Assembly: GCA_015056885.1 (NCBI GenBank)
Contig: SVFL01000007.1
Span: 1 to 64,000, forward strand
Source: Lachnospiraceae bacterium
Lineage (GTDB): Bacteria > Bacillota > Clostridia > Lachnospirales > Lachnospiraceae
Length of the DNA stretch: 64,000 nt
Reading direction: 5' to 3'
Both the position numbers and the translations under genes were made by a program. The notes below the pieces were generated by a model. The model was not told where the DNA came from and searched no databases. It saw nothing but the letters and a program-made list of their open reading frames with translations. Shown here piece by piece: positions 27,817-36,972 of the stretch. Numbering within the stretch: the stretch's first letter is position 1; each line of letters opens with the position of its first letter.

Positions 27817-28193
27817 ATATCTGCGTCGTCAATATCTGTCATTCCACCGGAACCAATATCCAGCATATTCACAGTACGCCTCTTAAGTCTTGCCTCCTCG
27901 GACTGTCTAAGCAAAAAATCCTTAATAGCCTTGGAATTCTTAATATGAATAAACCGCAATGTAGGGTGGGTGGTATCACCGGTATAGCAGGTAATAGTAC
28001 CCATCTTAAACATTTTCTCCATAAGACTTGCAGAATGCTCCACATCCTGAATCTTGTACATATAGCAATCATTCTCCACTGTTTTAAACAATCCGGAAGT
28101 AATGGTAATCATATCCTCCTGTATGGTATACTTAGTAAATGTAAATGGCAACCCCAAAAACAACCAACGTTTTCTCTCAACAAAATGAATCAT
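27813..28193 (-). CDS. Bacterial PH-domain-like protein
   Basis: The 126-residue protein has the beta-strand pattern of a bacterial PH domain (DUF304 type): TKYTIQEDMITITSGLFKTVEND, YKIQDVEHSASLMEKMFKMGTITCYTGD and FIHIKNSKAIKDFLLRQ. Unlike most members it lacks membrane helices, so it is probably cytosolic or membrane-peripheral. The C-terminal tail is basic and then acidic. Function is unknown. It is a single gene, divergent from the nitroreductase. Confidence 0.72.
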   Translation of the reverse strand: MIHFVERKRWLFLGLPFTFTKYTIQEDMITITSGLFKTVENDCYMYKIQDVEHSASLMEKMFKMGTITCYTGDTTHPTLRFIHIKNSKAIKDFLLRQSEEARLKRRTVNMLDIGSGGMTDIDDADI

Positions 28194-28344
28194 ACTGCTT
28201 CCTCCCTTTTATGGTAAGTGCCTACAAATAATCATATGTAGAAACATTTACTCTGACATTATTCATTATAATTCATCTTACAAGGATATGCAAAACCTTT
28301 CTACTAAAAAATTGGGAAAAATACAAAAAAGAATAAATATTTCA

Positions 28345-28373
28345 TTGAATCTCTCCTACGGAAGTGGTATCAT
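28345..28373 (+). promoter_or_regulatory. Promoter of the nitroreductase gene
   Basis: TTGAAT, 17 bases, TATCAT, about 30 bases before the start codon with its AGGAGG site. Confidence 0.55.
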
Positions 28374-28403
28374 AATACAAGAAAAAGAACAGGAGGTTTT
28401 TCT

Positions 28404-28943
28404 ATGACCGCAAAAGAATGTATCACAGGGCGCAGAAGTATCCGTCGTTTCACCGATGAAACCGTATCTCATGAACTTTTAGAGCAGATTGTGGAGACAG
28501 CATCCTTTGCTCCCAGTTGGAAAAACACTCAGGTTACCCGTTATATCGCAGTAGAGGGCGAAACAAAAGACAAGCTCGCTGCATGTACCACTATCTGGCC
28601 AAACAATGGTGCTATCATGGAAAGTGCTCCCATGGTAATCGCTGTAACTGTTGTAACCGGCCGAAGCGGCTTTGAAAGAGACGGCTCTTTCTCCACCGGC
28701 AAAGGTGACGGCTGGCAGATGTATGATGCCGGTGTTGCCAGCGAGGCTCTTTGTCTGGCAGCTTATGAACAGGGTCTCGGCACTGTTATCATGGGACTCT
28801 ATGATGAGGCAGATGTAATCAAATTATTGGAGATTCCCGACACTCAGGAATTAGTTGCCCTGATTGCCATAGGATATCCTGCACAGTCACCCGACGCTCC
28901 CCAGCGCAAAGCGGTGACCGATTTGCTTTCCTATAAAAGCTAA
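28404..28943 (+). CDS. Nitroreductase-family flavoprotein
   Basis: A 179-residue FMN-dependent reductase. The FMN-binding RRSIRRFTDE is at residues 10-19, followed by ASFAPSWKNTQ and a C-terminal glycine-rich stretch EQGLGTVIMGLYD. Such enzymes reduce nitro compounds, quinones or flavins with NAD(P)H; the natural substrate cannot be told. AGGAGG precedes the ATG. It is a single gene closed by its own terminator. Confidence 0.88.
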   Translation: MTAKECITGRRSIRRFTDETVSHELLEQIVETASFAPSWKNTQVTRYIAVEGETKDKLAACTTIWPNNGAIMESAPMVIAVTVVTGRSGFERDGSFSTGKGDGWQMYDAGVASEALCLAAYEQGLGTVIMGLYDEADVIKLLEIPDTQELVALIAIGYPAQSPDAPQRKAVTDLLSYKS

Positions 28944-28958
28944 ACATAACATTTATTA

Positions 28959-28993
28959 AGTCGAAGAGATTTCTTTTTTCTCTTCGGCTTTTT
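28959..28993 (+). terminator. Terminator of the nitroreductase gene
   Basis: AGTCGAAGAGA pairs with TCTCTTCGGCT, followed by a T run. Confidence 0.75.
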
Positions 28994-29049
28994 ATGAGCA
29001 CACCATTTTTAATCTATTTTATATTAACCAACAAAACGGAGGAAATAAC

Positions 29050-29967
29050 ATGAAGCATTTAATCAGTCCCCTGGATTTCACCACACAGGAGCTGGACAAA
29101 CTCTTTGAACTGGCAGCGGACATTGAAAAAAATCCTGCTACGTATGCCCATGCATGCGATGGCAAAATTCTTGCCACCTGTTTCTATGAACCCAGCACCC
29201 GTACCAGACTCAGTTTTGAATCCGCAATGATTCGCTTAGGCGGGCAGGTTATCGGTTTCTCCGATGCCGGCTCCTCTTCTGCCTCAAAAGGCGAAAGCGT
29301 TTCTGATACTATCCGGGTTATTTCCGGCTATGCCGACATCTGCGCAATGCGTCATCCCAAAGAAGGTGCTGCAACCGTAGCCAGTGAAAAATCTCTGATT
29401 CCCGTAATTAACGCAGGTGATGGAGGTCACCAGCACCCCACACAGACCCTGACAGATCTTCTTACCATCAAGAATCTCAAAGGAAGACTGGACAATTTTA
29501 CCATCGGTCTTTGTGGTGACTTAAAGTTTGGCCGTACTGTGCACTCCCTGATTCATGCTTTGGTGCGCTACCCCGGCATTCGCTTTCTCTTCATCTCTCC
29601 CGAAGAGCTCCGCATACCGGACTACATCATCGAAGAGTTAAAAGAACACAATATTCCTTATGAGGAGGTAATTCGTTTAGAAGATGTCCTTCCCGAACTT
29701 GACCTTCTCTATATGACCCGTGTACAAAGAGAACGCTTCTTCAACGAAGAAGACTATGTCAGACTGAAAGATTTCTATATTCTGACCAAAGCAAAAATGG
29801 AACTGGCAAAGGATGATATGCTGGTACTTCATCCCCTTCCCCGTGTCAACGAAATCGATGTAGAAGTAGATGATGACCCGCGGGCCTCGTATTTTAGACA
29901 AGCCCAGTATGGCGTTTATGTACGCATGGCCTTGATTATGACCTTGCTTGGTCTGGCCCCCCAATAA
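29050..29967 (+). CDS. pyrB: Aspartate carbamoyltransferase catalytic chain
   Basis: PyrB makes carbamoyl aspartate, the committed step of pyrimidine synthesis. The 305-residue protein has the carbamoyl-phosphate site STRTRLSFE, the SASKGES loop, [20 protein letters not shown] and the late loop HPLPRVNEI. All catalytic residues are seen. GGAGG precedes the ATG. It is followed after 34 bases by pyrI, so a regulated PyrB-PyrI holoenzyme is expected. No PyrR site or leader is obvious in the short upstream region. Confidence 0.97.
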   Translation: MKHLISPLDFTTQELDKLFELAADIEKNPATYAHACDGKILATCFYEPSTRTRLSFESAMIRLGGQVIGFSDAGSSSASKGESVSDTIRVISGYADICAMRHPKEGAATVASEKSLIPVINAGDGGHQHPTQTLTDLLTIKNLKGRLDNFTIGLCGDLKFGRTVHSLIHALVRYPGIRFLFISPEELRIPDYIIEELKEHNIPYEEVIRLEDVLPELDLLYMTRVQRERFFNEEDYVRLKDFYILTKAKMELAKDDMLVLHPLPRVNEIDVEVDDDPRASYFRQAQYGVYVRMALIMTLLGLAPQ

Positions 29968-30001
29968 TACGGAATTACCCATATCGGAAAGGAGATTTAC
30001 T

Positions 30002-30436
30002 ATGCTAAACGTAGGTAAAATAGAAGAAGGCTTCGTTCTTGACCACATCAAAGCCGGTCATAGTCTAAGTTTGTATGACCACCTTCAGTTAGATAAACTC
30101 GACTGTACCGTGGCTATTATCAAAAATGCCAAAAGTAACAAAATGGGCAAAAAAGATATTCTCAAAGTAGAATGTGATATCGACAAACTGGATTTGGATA
30201 TTTTGGCATTTCTTGACCACAACATCACTGTAAATGTTATCAAAAACGGCGAAATCGTTGCTAAGAAGGAACTGATTCTTCCCAAACAGATTAAAAATGT
30301 TATCAAATGCCGCAATCCCCGCTGTATTACCTCCATCGAGCAGGGACTGCCTCACATCTTTTTCCTTGCAGATGAACAAAAGGGCATCTACCGTTGCAAA
30401 TACTGTGAAGAGAAATATACAGACCGCACAAAATGA
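30002..30436 (+). CDS. pyrI: Aspartate carbamoyltransferase regulatory chain
   Basis: PyrI binds nucleotide effectors and holds PyrB trimers together through a zinc domain. The 144-residue protein has the effector domain (LNVGKIEEGFVLDHIKAG) and the zinc domain with four cysteines, CRNPRC and YRCKYC. The start at 30002 has GGAG seven bases upstream; the track's earlier start overlaps pyrB. Length fits the clostridial form. Confidence 0.95.
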   Translation: MLNVGKIEEGFVLDHIKAGHSLSLYDHLQLDKLDCTVAIIKNAKSNKMGKKDILKVECDIDKLDLDILAFLDHNITVNVIKNGEIVAKKELILPKQIKNVIKCRNPRCITSIEQGLPHIFFLADEQKGIYRCKYCEEKYTDRTK

Positions 30437-30455
30437 TTAGCAAATAACGAGCGCA

Positions 30456-30497
30456 TAAAAAGGCCGGTGTACACTTCCGTACACTGGCCTTACTTTT
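30456..30497 (+). terminator. Terminator of pyrBI, also usable from the other side
   Basis: AAGGCCGGTGTAC pairs with GTACACTGGCCTT; A runs precede and a T-rich stretch follows. Its edge overlaps the stop codon of the converging 53-residue gene, so it could end both transcripts. Confidence 0.8.
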
Positions 30498-30657
30498 ACA
30501 TTTCTGCCGCCTGGCACATACCATAAGCGACACCTTTTTGCTTCAATTCAGCTTCCATCATATCCAAAGCATCATCTTCATCTTCTGCAAACAAAAGTTT
30601 CTTCTGTAACTCTGTCCGCATATCTTCAGACAACACTGTTACTTCATACATCTGCAT
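30496..30657 (-). CDS. Small 53-residue protein downstream of the EAL gene
   Basis: Too short for the ORF track. It reads MQMYEVTVLSEDMRTELQKK and ends GVAYGMCQAAEM. The middle is acidic, LLFAEDEDDALDMMEAEL. GAGGAG lies about 12 bases before the first ATG and 18 before the second. It starts 17 bases past the EAL gene, and its stop sits in the shared terminator, so the gap is fully used. Family unknown. It could be a small partner of the EAL protein, but only position supports that. Confidence 0.55.
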   Translation of the reverse strand: MQMYEVTVLSEDMRTELQKKLLFAEDEDDALDMMEAELKQKGVAYGMCQAAEM

Positions 30658-30674
30658 ATTTCAACCCGCTCCTC

Positions 30675-32993
30675 TTAATTAGCATTTGCAGCCTGAAAAT
30701 ATTTGGCTTCAAATTCTTTAACAGGCATAGGCTTGGCAAAATAATATCCCTGGAAAATATCACAACCCGCCTGAGTCAGATATTCCACCTGTTCCAGAGT
30801 CTCAACGCCCTCAGTAACTACAGTAAGGCCCAGACTCTTAGACATATCAATAACGGAATTCATGATGGTTCTGCTTCGCTCCTCATGAGAGGTTTTCCTT
30901 AAGAAACCTCTGTCCAGCTTTAACACATCCACTTCAATATCCTGTAACGTGTTAAGGGATGAATAACCGCTTCCGAAATCATCAATCTCAACCTGGAAAC
31001 CATAATCGCGAAGACGGCACAGCAAATCAACCTGCTTATTTAGTTCTTCCATCAACGCAGTCTCTGTAATCTCCAGCTTCAGATATGCAGGATTAATCTC
31101 ATACCGTTCCACAAGGGAGGTTAATGTCTCATATACGTCCACGAAATAGAAATCCTTGGGCGAAATATTTACGGAAATATGCAAGCCTTCCCGTCCCAGT
31201 TCCTTCCACTCCTTAAGCTGTCTGCACGCAAGCTCCCATACATAACAATCCAGACGCGCAATATTACCACTCTTCTCAAATACCGGAATAAACTCTGCAG
31301 GCGAAATCATTCCACGTACCGGATGATCCCAACGCACCAAAGCCTCTGCTCCCAACACATCATATCCTCTCACCGCAATCTGGGGTTGCAGATAAATCTG
31401 AAACTCTCCTGCTGCAATAGCACGGTCGAATTCACCTACCATAACTTTCTCTCTTTGAGAAGAATTCCCCATATTTTCACTGTAATAAGATACAATCTGT
31501 TGATAATTATCCTTTATACGACGAATAGCTGTAAAAGCCCTGTCACACATAACCGAAACACTCAAAGTAGGATCCGTAATATGATACACACCTACATGCA
31601 CATGCATCTTGTAAACACTACTGTTTACTATCTTCTTTAAATCCTCAAGATATTCCGCATAGTCCGATTCATGGAAGTATTCTTCACGCATACACATTGC
31701 AAATCTGTCTGCCTCAAGACGACCGTAACGGGTGTCTTCATGAACTGCATCCCTGCGCATCAACCCTGCAATTCTTTTCAGAATACGGTTACCTGTTTCC
31801 TCACCAAACAAATCATTTACAACCTTAAAATCTTTCACATCAATACAGACTACTACTCTCTCTGTATCTGGGTCTTCCTCCAAAACAGCAGCCGCCTGCT
31901 CAAAAAATCTCTCACGATTATAAATATCTGTCAGAAAATCATGGGTTGCATTATAATGCTCAAGTTCCAAATTTCGATAAGTCTCCGTCTGGTCTACCAT
32001 AGTAAAAAAGCTTCCCAAATAATGTCCCTTATCGTCCAGAAGGAATTTGAAATGATTCTCAAAGTAATGAGTTTCCCCATCCTCCAATACATAATCTTCC
32101 TTCCAACTCTCTTCTTTAAAATCTTCAATCTGCTTATCGCCGCGCCACTTTACAAAATATTCCTCCACAGCTTTCAGACTGTCATGTGCATTGAAAATAC
32201 GTCTGCACATCTCATTCGCATGTACACAATTGCCATCCCGGTCAAAGCACATTACCGCACTTTCCATATCCTCTACAGATAATGCAAGTAATTGTCCTAT
32301 TACTGTCTTCGGAGTATAAAACAAGACAAAATATGCACTTACCAAGGCCAGGCCCGAATAAGTAATCGGTGATATATCGATAGGAATATCTACAAATCGA
32401 TACCCTATGTTAAATGCAAGAACCAAAACAAAACTCCACATCAACATCAGATACTTTTTCCGATACAATTTCACCGAATGACAAACCTTTAACCAAAGCA
32501 TCAGCAGTATCAGGAATACAATAATATAATCATACAGCAAATGCACACTATACAGTGGTACTCCATAACCGGATATTACATGAATTACCGCATAACAGGA
32601 CCCACCTCCCGGAAGGGCTGTCTGCACACACTCAAATACATGATGCGTAAAAGTATTTGCTGTCATGGAAATGGTATCTATTGCAGCAATTATACACACA
32701 ACGGTTTTGAACAAACTAATATTATCCTTGCAATCTGTATAATCTTTTGTAAAGTCCAAAAGCATAATCACAAGCCAGTCCGCTGACGCAAAATAAAGGC
32801 CATAAAAGAGTGTTGCAAGCATCTCGTCATTAAAAATCACACCAAACGCGTTAAACATAACAGTAAGTGCTGCTATAAAAAACAGACGCTGCAATGAGCC
32901 TCGCATTGCACTATTGTATTCATTTATCTTTACGATTCCCACGCCCAGACCAATAGCCAGCACACAGGACACCAGGAAGAAACAAATTGCCAT
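30675..32993 (-). CDS. Membrane PAS-GGDEF-EAL protein, predicted c-di-GMP phosphodiesterase
   Basis: Of 772 residues, 1-225 form about seven membrane helices (histidine-kinase 7TM-like sensor), 240-340 a PAS domain (AVMCFDRDGNCVHANE), 350-500 a GGDEF domain and 520-765 an EAL domain. The GGDEF signature is degenerate (RLEADRF), so no cyclase activity is expected. The EAL domain is complete: EALVRW, VNISP, LEITETA, DDFGSGYSSLN, LKLDR, EGVET and QGYYFAKP. It should therefore hydrolyse c-di-GMP in response to a signal at the membrane. It precedes the 53-residue gene. Confidence 0.92.
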   Translation of the reverse strand: MAICFFLVSCVLAIGLGVGIVKINEYNSAMRGSLQRLFFIAALTVMFNAFGVIFNDEMLATLFYGLYFASADWLVIMLLDFTKDYTDCKDNISLFKTVVCIIAAIDTISMTANTFTHHVFECVQTALPGGGSCYAVIHVISGYGVPLYSVHLLYDYIIVFLILLMLWLKVCHSVKLYRKKYLMLMWSFVLVLAFNIGYRFVDIPIDISPITYSGLALVSAYFVLFYTPKTVIGQLLALSVEDMESAVMCFDRDGNCVHANEMCRRIFNAHDSLKAVEEYFVKWRGDKQIEDFKEESWKEDYVLEDGETHYFENHFKFLLDDKGHYLGSFFTMVDQTETYRNLELEHYNATHDFLTDIYNRERFFEQAAAVLEEDPDTERVVVCIDVKDFKVVNDLFGEETGNRILKRIAGLMRRDAVHEDTRYGRLEADRFAMCMREEYFHESDYAEYLEDLKKIVNSSVYKMHVHVGVYHITDPTLSVSVMCDRAFTAIRRIKDNYQQIVSYYSENMGNSSQREKVMVGEFDRAIAAGEFQIYLQPQIAVRGYDVLGAEALVRWDHPVRGMISPAEFIPVFEKSGNIARLDCYVWELACRQLKEWKELGREGLHISVNISPKDFYFVDVYETLTSLVERYEINPAYLKLEITETALMEELNKQVDLLCRLRDYGFQVEIDDFGSGYSSLNTLQDIEVDVLKLDRGFLRKTSHEERSRTIMNSVIDMSKSLGLTVVTEGVETLEQVEYLTQAGCDIFQGYYFAKPMPVKEFEAKYFQAANAN

Positions 32994-33050
32994 AAAAAGA
33001 CTCCATGTTCTTAATTATTTTGTAATATTTTACCATACTTTGCGCAAAAT

Positions 33051-33093
33051 GAAAATAGAAAAAGCCGTTATTTTAACAACTTTTTCTATTTTC
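33051..33093 (-). terminator. AT-rich hairpin after the histidine kinase gene
   Basis: GAAAATAGAAAAAG pairs perfectly with CTTTTTCTATTTTC over 14 bp, 14 bases past the kinase stop; an inner TTGTTA/TAACGG stem extends it. Confidence 0.65.
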
Positions 33094-33106
33094 CTATTCC
33101 GATATT

Positions 33107-35167
33107 CTATTCTGTATATATTTCAAATCGTAATATTACTTTAAACAAATCTCCGTCCGTCAGAATCTCCATGGTTCCGTTTTGTAAATCCACCAGACTC
33201 TTAGCGATAGATAGCCCTAATCCACTGCCTTCCATATGTCTGGAAGCATCTCCTCTCACGAAGCGCTCTGTCAGTTCTTCCGGCGAAACATCGATCTCAT
33301 ACTTGGAAATATTACGGAAAATAACCTCAACACTTCTCTCCCTTTTCTCCATGTTCAGATAGACTCTTGAGCCCTCCTGCGCATATTTGCAGATATTGTT
33401 CATCAAATTTTCAAACACTCTCCACAACTGCCTGCCATCCGCAAGAATCCGGATTTCCTCCTCCGGCTTTTTCATCAGAAGTTTCAATTCTTTCTGCTCA
33501 AATTTCTCCTCATACTCTCCTGCCACCTGAGTCAACATCACTCCAAGCTCACAGGGAACCAGTTTAAGTTCCACATTACCGGTGGCCGCCTTTGAAGCCT
33601 CCACCAAATCCTCCAAAAGTTTCTTCAGACGCTTTGACTGGCGCAATAACACTTCTGAATACTCTTGAATCTGTGCATCCTTATTCTCTGTCTCTCCCGC
33701 AGCCGCAACTGCCAAAAGATCCGCATAATTAATAACGGAAGTAAGAGGTGTTTTCAAATCGTGAGACACATTGGTAATCAACTCTGTCTTTAAGCGTTCG
33801 CTCTGCAGACGCTCCTCCACTGCCTTAGAAATACCGCTTCCAATTTGATTTAAATCCTCTCCGTGTTCTTTAAAATGGAATAATAAATATTTCGTATCCA
33901 ACTTGCGGTACATATCTCCCTGAGCCAATGCACGGCTTCCCTTCCGCAACTTCATAAAAGCCAGTGTACAATACAAAATCACCGGAATTACAAAAATTTT
34001 TTCTAAAAACCAGCAGGCAAACAGTTCAGCCTCTCCCCAGCTCATAATTCCGACAAATTCACACAATGTAAGAAATGCTATCCCAATTACCACCAGATGA
34101 ATCTCCGGCAGATTAACCGCCAGCTTCACCATACATTTCCAGATAAATTTTGTTATCTTCCATCCCAATCTGCACAACTGATAAATCACTGTAGGCTGCC
34201 ACCACTTTCCCAACTTAAACCGCAGAGCAAGCTCACGCATATATATGGTTCCCCACACCACCATCACGGTTGCTGTCACAGAAACCAACGCAGCCATTAC
34301 AAAAAAATTAGAAAAACTTCTCTCTAATTCGTTAAACACAATTAAAATACAAATTGCTCCAAAAACGAAAAAACCGGTTACAATTTCAAGATAAATATTA
34401 CTTAAGACTCCGGGGCAAATCCCTTCCCTCTGCCATCTGTGCCCTGCGTTACATAAAATCCAGATGAAACAAATCAATACTAACAGACAGCTCACAACTG
34501 CCCCAATATAAACCATATTCTGTCTGCTATACCAAAAAAGAGCATTCTCATGCAATTGCCGAAACGTATCATCCTTGGAAAACGTAGTATCTACATACAT
34601 AACAGCCTTATATTCATGATATACATCTTTCTCTACTACCTCATAATCTACTATTTCTGTAGCATCCTCCAATACAATTCCCGAATTCGTCGCAATCTCT
34701 GATGTCTCGATCGTAATATCCGCATTTTCCTCCTTCACATTTACAGTCACCTCTTCTACAGTCTCCGGTTCCTGCCTGTAAAACCAATATTGATAAGGAT
34801 AGAATTCCTCCATATATGCCGCATCAGCCAAATAAACCGAGCTAATATTACTCCATACCAGCTTACCATCTGCCTCATAAATGGCGTATTTTACATTATA
34901 TGCTGAACTCTCTGCTATAAAGGCATCTATAATCTGCTCTAACGTACTAAAGCTATTCGAATTATCACAAATATAATTTAGATGGTCATAGGCCTCACTG
35001 GTCATAATATTTCTCTCATATTCTGCATACCCATCCTTTGTGGCACCCCAATCCCAAAGCCAAACACTGACCAGAATACAAAAACAGCCACACAAAACTC
35101 CTGCCGCCAGCAGAAAATACAGCAGCACCTGAAAGCCGGTACTCCGCGTAATTCCTCCTTTTTTCAT
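33107..35167 (-). CDS. Sensor histidine kinase
   Basis: A 686-residue membrane kinase. One helix at 14-34 is followed by an extracytoplasmic domain of about 180 residues, then five or so further helices between 225 and 415. The cytoplasmic end has the H box NVSHDLKTPLTS, N box NLMNNICKYA and G box GSGLGLSIAKS. The G1 (DxGxG) box is poor: the segment ERFVRGDASRHMEGSG resembles the VanS type. The extra membrane part is longer than in VanS. The signal is unknown. It follows the response regulator by 2 bases. Confidence 0.93.
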   Translation of the reverse strand: MKKGGITRSTGFQVLLYFLLAAGVLCGCFCILVSVWLWDWGATKDGYAEYERNIMTSEAYDHLNYICDNSNSFSTLEQIIDAFIAESSAYNVKYAIYEADGKLVWSNISSVYLADAAYMEEFYPYQYWFYRQEPETVEEVTVNVKEENADITIETSEIATNSGIVLEDATEIVDYEVVEKDVYHEYKAVMYVDTTFSKDDTFRQLHENALFWYSRQNMVYIGAVVSCLLVLICFIWILCNAGHRWQREGICPGVLSNIYLEIVTGFFVFGAICILIVFNELERSFSNFFVMAALVSVTATVMVVWGTIYMRELALRFKLGKWWQPTVIYQLCRLGWKITKFIWKCMVKLAVNLPEIHLVVIGIAFLTLCEFVGIMSWGEAELFACWFLEKIFVIPVILYCTLAFMKLRKGSRALAQGDMYRKLDTKYLLFHFKEHGEDLNQIGSGISKAVEERLQSERLKTELITNVSHDLKTPLTSVINYADLLAVAAAGETENKDAQIQEYSEVLLRQSKRLKKLLEDLVEASKAATGNVELKLVPCELGVMLTQVAGEYEEKFEQKELKLLMKKPEEEIRILADGRQLWRVFENLMNNICKYAQEGSRVYLNMEKRERSVEVIFRNISKYEIDVSPEELTERFVRGDASRHMEGSGLGLSIAKSLVDLQNGTMEILTDGDLFKVILRFEIYTE

Positions 35168-35169
35168 CC

Positions 35170-35871
35170 TTAATTCCTCCTTACATCCTTCTCACACTTA
35201 TAGCCCTGTCCCCATACCACCTTGATATAACGGGGCTCCGCCGGATTAATCTCCAGTTTCTCACGAATATGTCTGATATGTACCGCTACCGTATTTTCAC
35301 TCCCGTAAGGAAGATCATTCCAAATCCGCTTATAAATCTCCTTCGGAGAGAACACCTGTCCGGGATTTTGCATCAACAGTTTCAAAATATCATACTCTGT
35401 AGGTGTCAGCGCCACCGGCTCACCGTCCAAGGTCACTTTTTTCTCCACATCATCCAGCTCTATACCGCCCACCCGCACAAGCTCCGGGCGCATATTACCG
35501 CCGCCAAGCTGCATATATCTTCGAAGCTGTGACTTCACTCTTGCAGACACCTCCACCGGATTAAAAGGCTTAGTGATATAATCGTCCGCTCCCACCGTAA
35601 GTCCCAACACCTTATCTGCATCCTCACTCTTGGCTGTAATCAGTATCACCGGCACATTGCTGTGCTCACGCATCCGCACCATGGCCGAAATTCCATCCAT
35701 TTCCGGCATCATAATATCCATCAGCACCAGATGAATCTCGTTTTTCTCAAGAACCTCTAACGCCTCCGCACCATTAAAGGCTTCAAACAGCCTGTAATTC
35801 TCATCATGAAGATAAATCTTCAATGCATTCACAATATCCTTTTCATCATCGCAAATCAGTATATTATACAT
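35170..35871 (-). CDS. OmpR/PhoB-type response regulator
   Basis: The 233-residue protein has a receiver domain (ICDDEKD acidic pair, phospho-Asp in LVLMDIMMPEMDG, ITAKSE, and the Lys in DDYITKPF) and a C-terminal winged helix (TPTEYDILKLLMQNPGQVFS, then ENTVAVHIRHIREKL). It resembles VanR. ATG 35871 has GGAGG seven bases upstream; the track start is an upstream TTG. It forms a two-gene operon with the downstream kinase. Confidence 0.95.
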   Translation of the reverse strand: MYNILICDDEKDIVNALKIYLHDENYRLFEAFNGAEALEVLEKNEIHLVLMDIMMPEMDGISAMVRMREHSNVPVILITAKSEDADKVLGLTVGADDYITKPFNPVEVSARVKSQLRRYMQLGGGNMRPELVRVGGIELDDVEKKVTLDGEPVALTPTEYDILKLLMQNPGQVFSPKEIYKRIWNDLPYGSENTVAVHIRHIREKLEINPAEPRYIKVVWGQGYKCEKDVRRN

Positions 35872-35997
35872 AATCAAGCCTCCTCAACTTCCTCTCCATT
35901 GTACCAAATCAAGTTTTAACAATAAATACAAAAAACCTTTAAGAATTCTTTAAGATAAGACCTCTTCCTCTTGCAGAACAACCGTTTTTATTTCAAT

Positions 35998-36026
35998 CAA
36001 AAAGCTGCATCCTATTTGGATACAGC
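35998..36026 (-). terminator. Terminator after the broken zinc-ribbon gene
   Basis: The reverse strand forms GCTGTATCC-AAAT-AGGATGCAGC followed by five T, 30 bases past the restored stop of the frame-shifted gene. Confidence 0.78.
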
Positions 36027-36055
36027 CTGTATTATATACTCTATACAATTACAAT

Positions 36056-36945
36056 CTATAACTCAGATACATGCTGATACTGTACAATGACCCAATCATA
36101 AGTGTCATAATCTAACTCATTACCACAATATTGACACTTACCACCTTCCAGCAAAGAAACAGATGCGCCACATCCGTTACAGTGATATAACACCACATCG
36201 TTTTTCAACTTATGAGAAAGCTTTTTGAATTCTTATAAGAAATTCTTCCTGTTTCACAGTCTACAATATTTTGATAACTTTTAAGGCAAGGCGCAATGTC
36301 ACACTTTACAAAGGCAGCCAATTCCTGTGGATTAGATGCATAATGAATCGACTTCAGCTTACAATCCAGAGAACCGATAAATTCTTCCTCAGAAAATCCC
36401 GGATTATGGTCCTGCAAACGGTATACCACTCGATAAATATTGGCATAATTATCAACTATGGATTTGAAACACAAAAACAATGCCCCTGCACCAAACAATG
36501 CTACAATCAAGGACAAACCCAAAGTAACCGGCGCAAGCAGAAGACCAAACAGCAACGCAGGAACTCCAAGTAATACCATCACAACAGCAAAAGCTATTGC
36601 TGTCCCCGTTTCTTTGTTTGTTGAACGATCGGTATAGGTACCCTTATTCTTCATAACAGACATCACTTTATCGTCATAAGCAGAAATATCGAACTTAGAC
36701 TTACAATAATCGCAGCCGTCCAACAGAGCATCTAAGGTCTGTTCCGCACCACAGTTCGGGCAAATATAGAGACCATCCTTGTTTTGTGCCCGGGTAATAT
36801 AATAATCCATCTGCCAATCCTGATGTTCCCGCCTGATAACTGCTCCATTTCGAACAAAATTTTTTCGCATTCTGACGAACTGTCTTGCCAGACACATTAT
36901 ATATTTTCCAATCGCTTTTTCCCCGGACAATAGCAAAAAACGCAT
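36056..36945 (-). pseudogene. Zinc-ribbon/TIM44-like membrane protein gene with a frameshift
   Basis: The first frame (36205-36945, 246 residues) has a zinc ribbon CPNCGAEQTLDALLDGCDYC at about 70, two membrane helices at 115-160 and a TIM44-like segment (FIGSLDCKLKSIHYASNPQE). It stops at FLIS. In the next frame, immediately after an A5 run, the strand continues as KKLSHKLKNDVVLYHCNGCG, then a second ribbon CNGCGASVSLLEGGKCQYC and DWVIVQYQHVSEL up to 36056. Adding one A to the run joins both parts. From memory, intact relatives end with this ribbon but have a longer domain before it, so a deletion may also be present. The weak ribosome site fits decay. Confidence 0.72.
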
Positions 36946-36972
36946 AATAATCCCTATATCGTGCCAGCCCCG

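Noticed and set aside
36205-36230. Programmed -1 frameshift in the zinc-ribbon gene
   Set aside because: The needed shift is -1 at an A5 run, but the codons around it (TCA AAA AGC) do not form a good X XXY YYZ site and no downstream stem is seen. A lost base is simpler.
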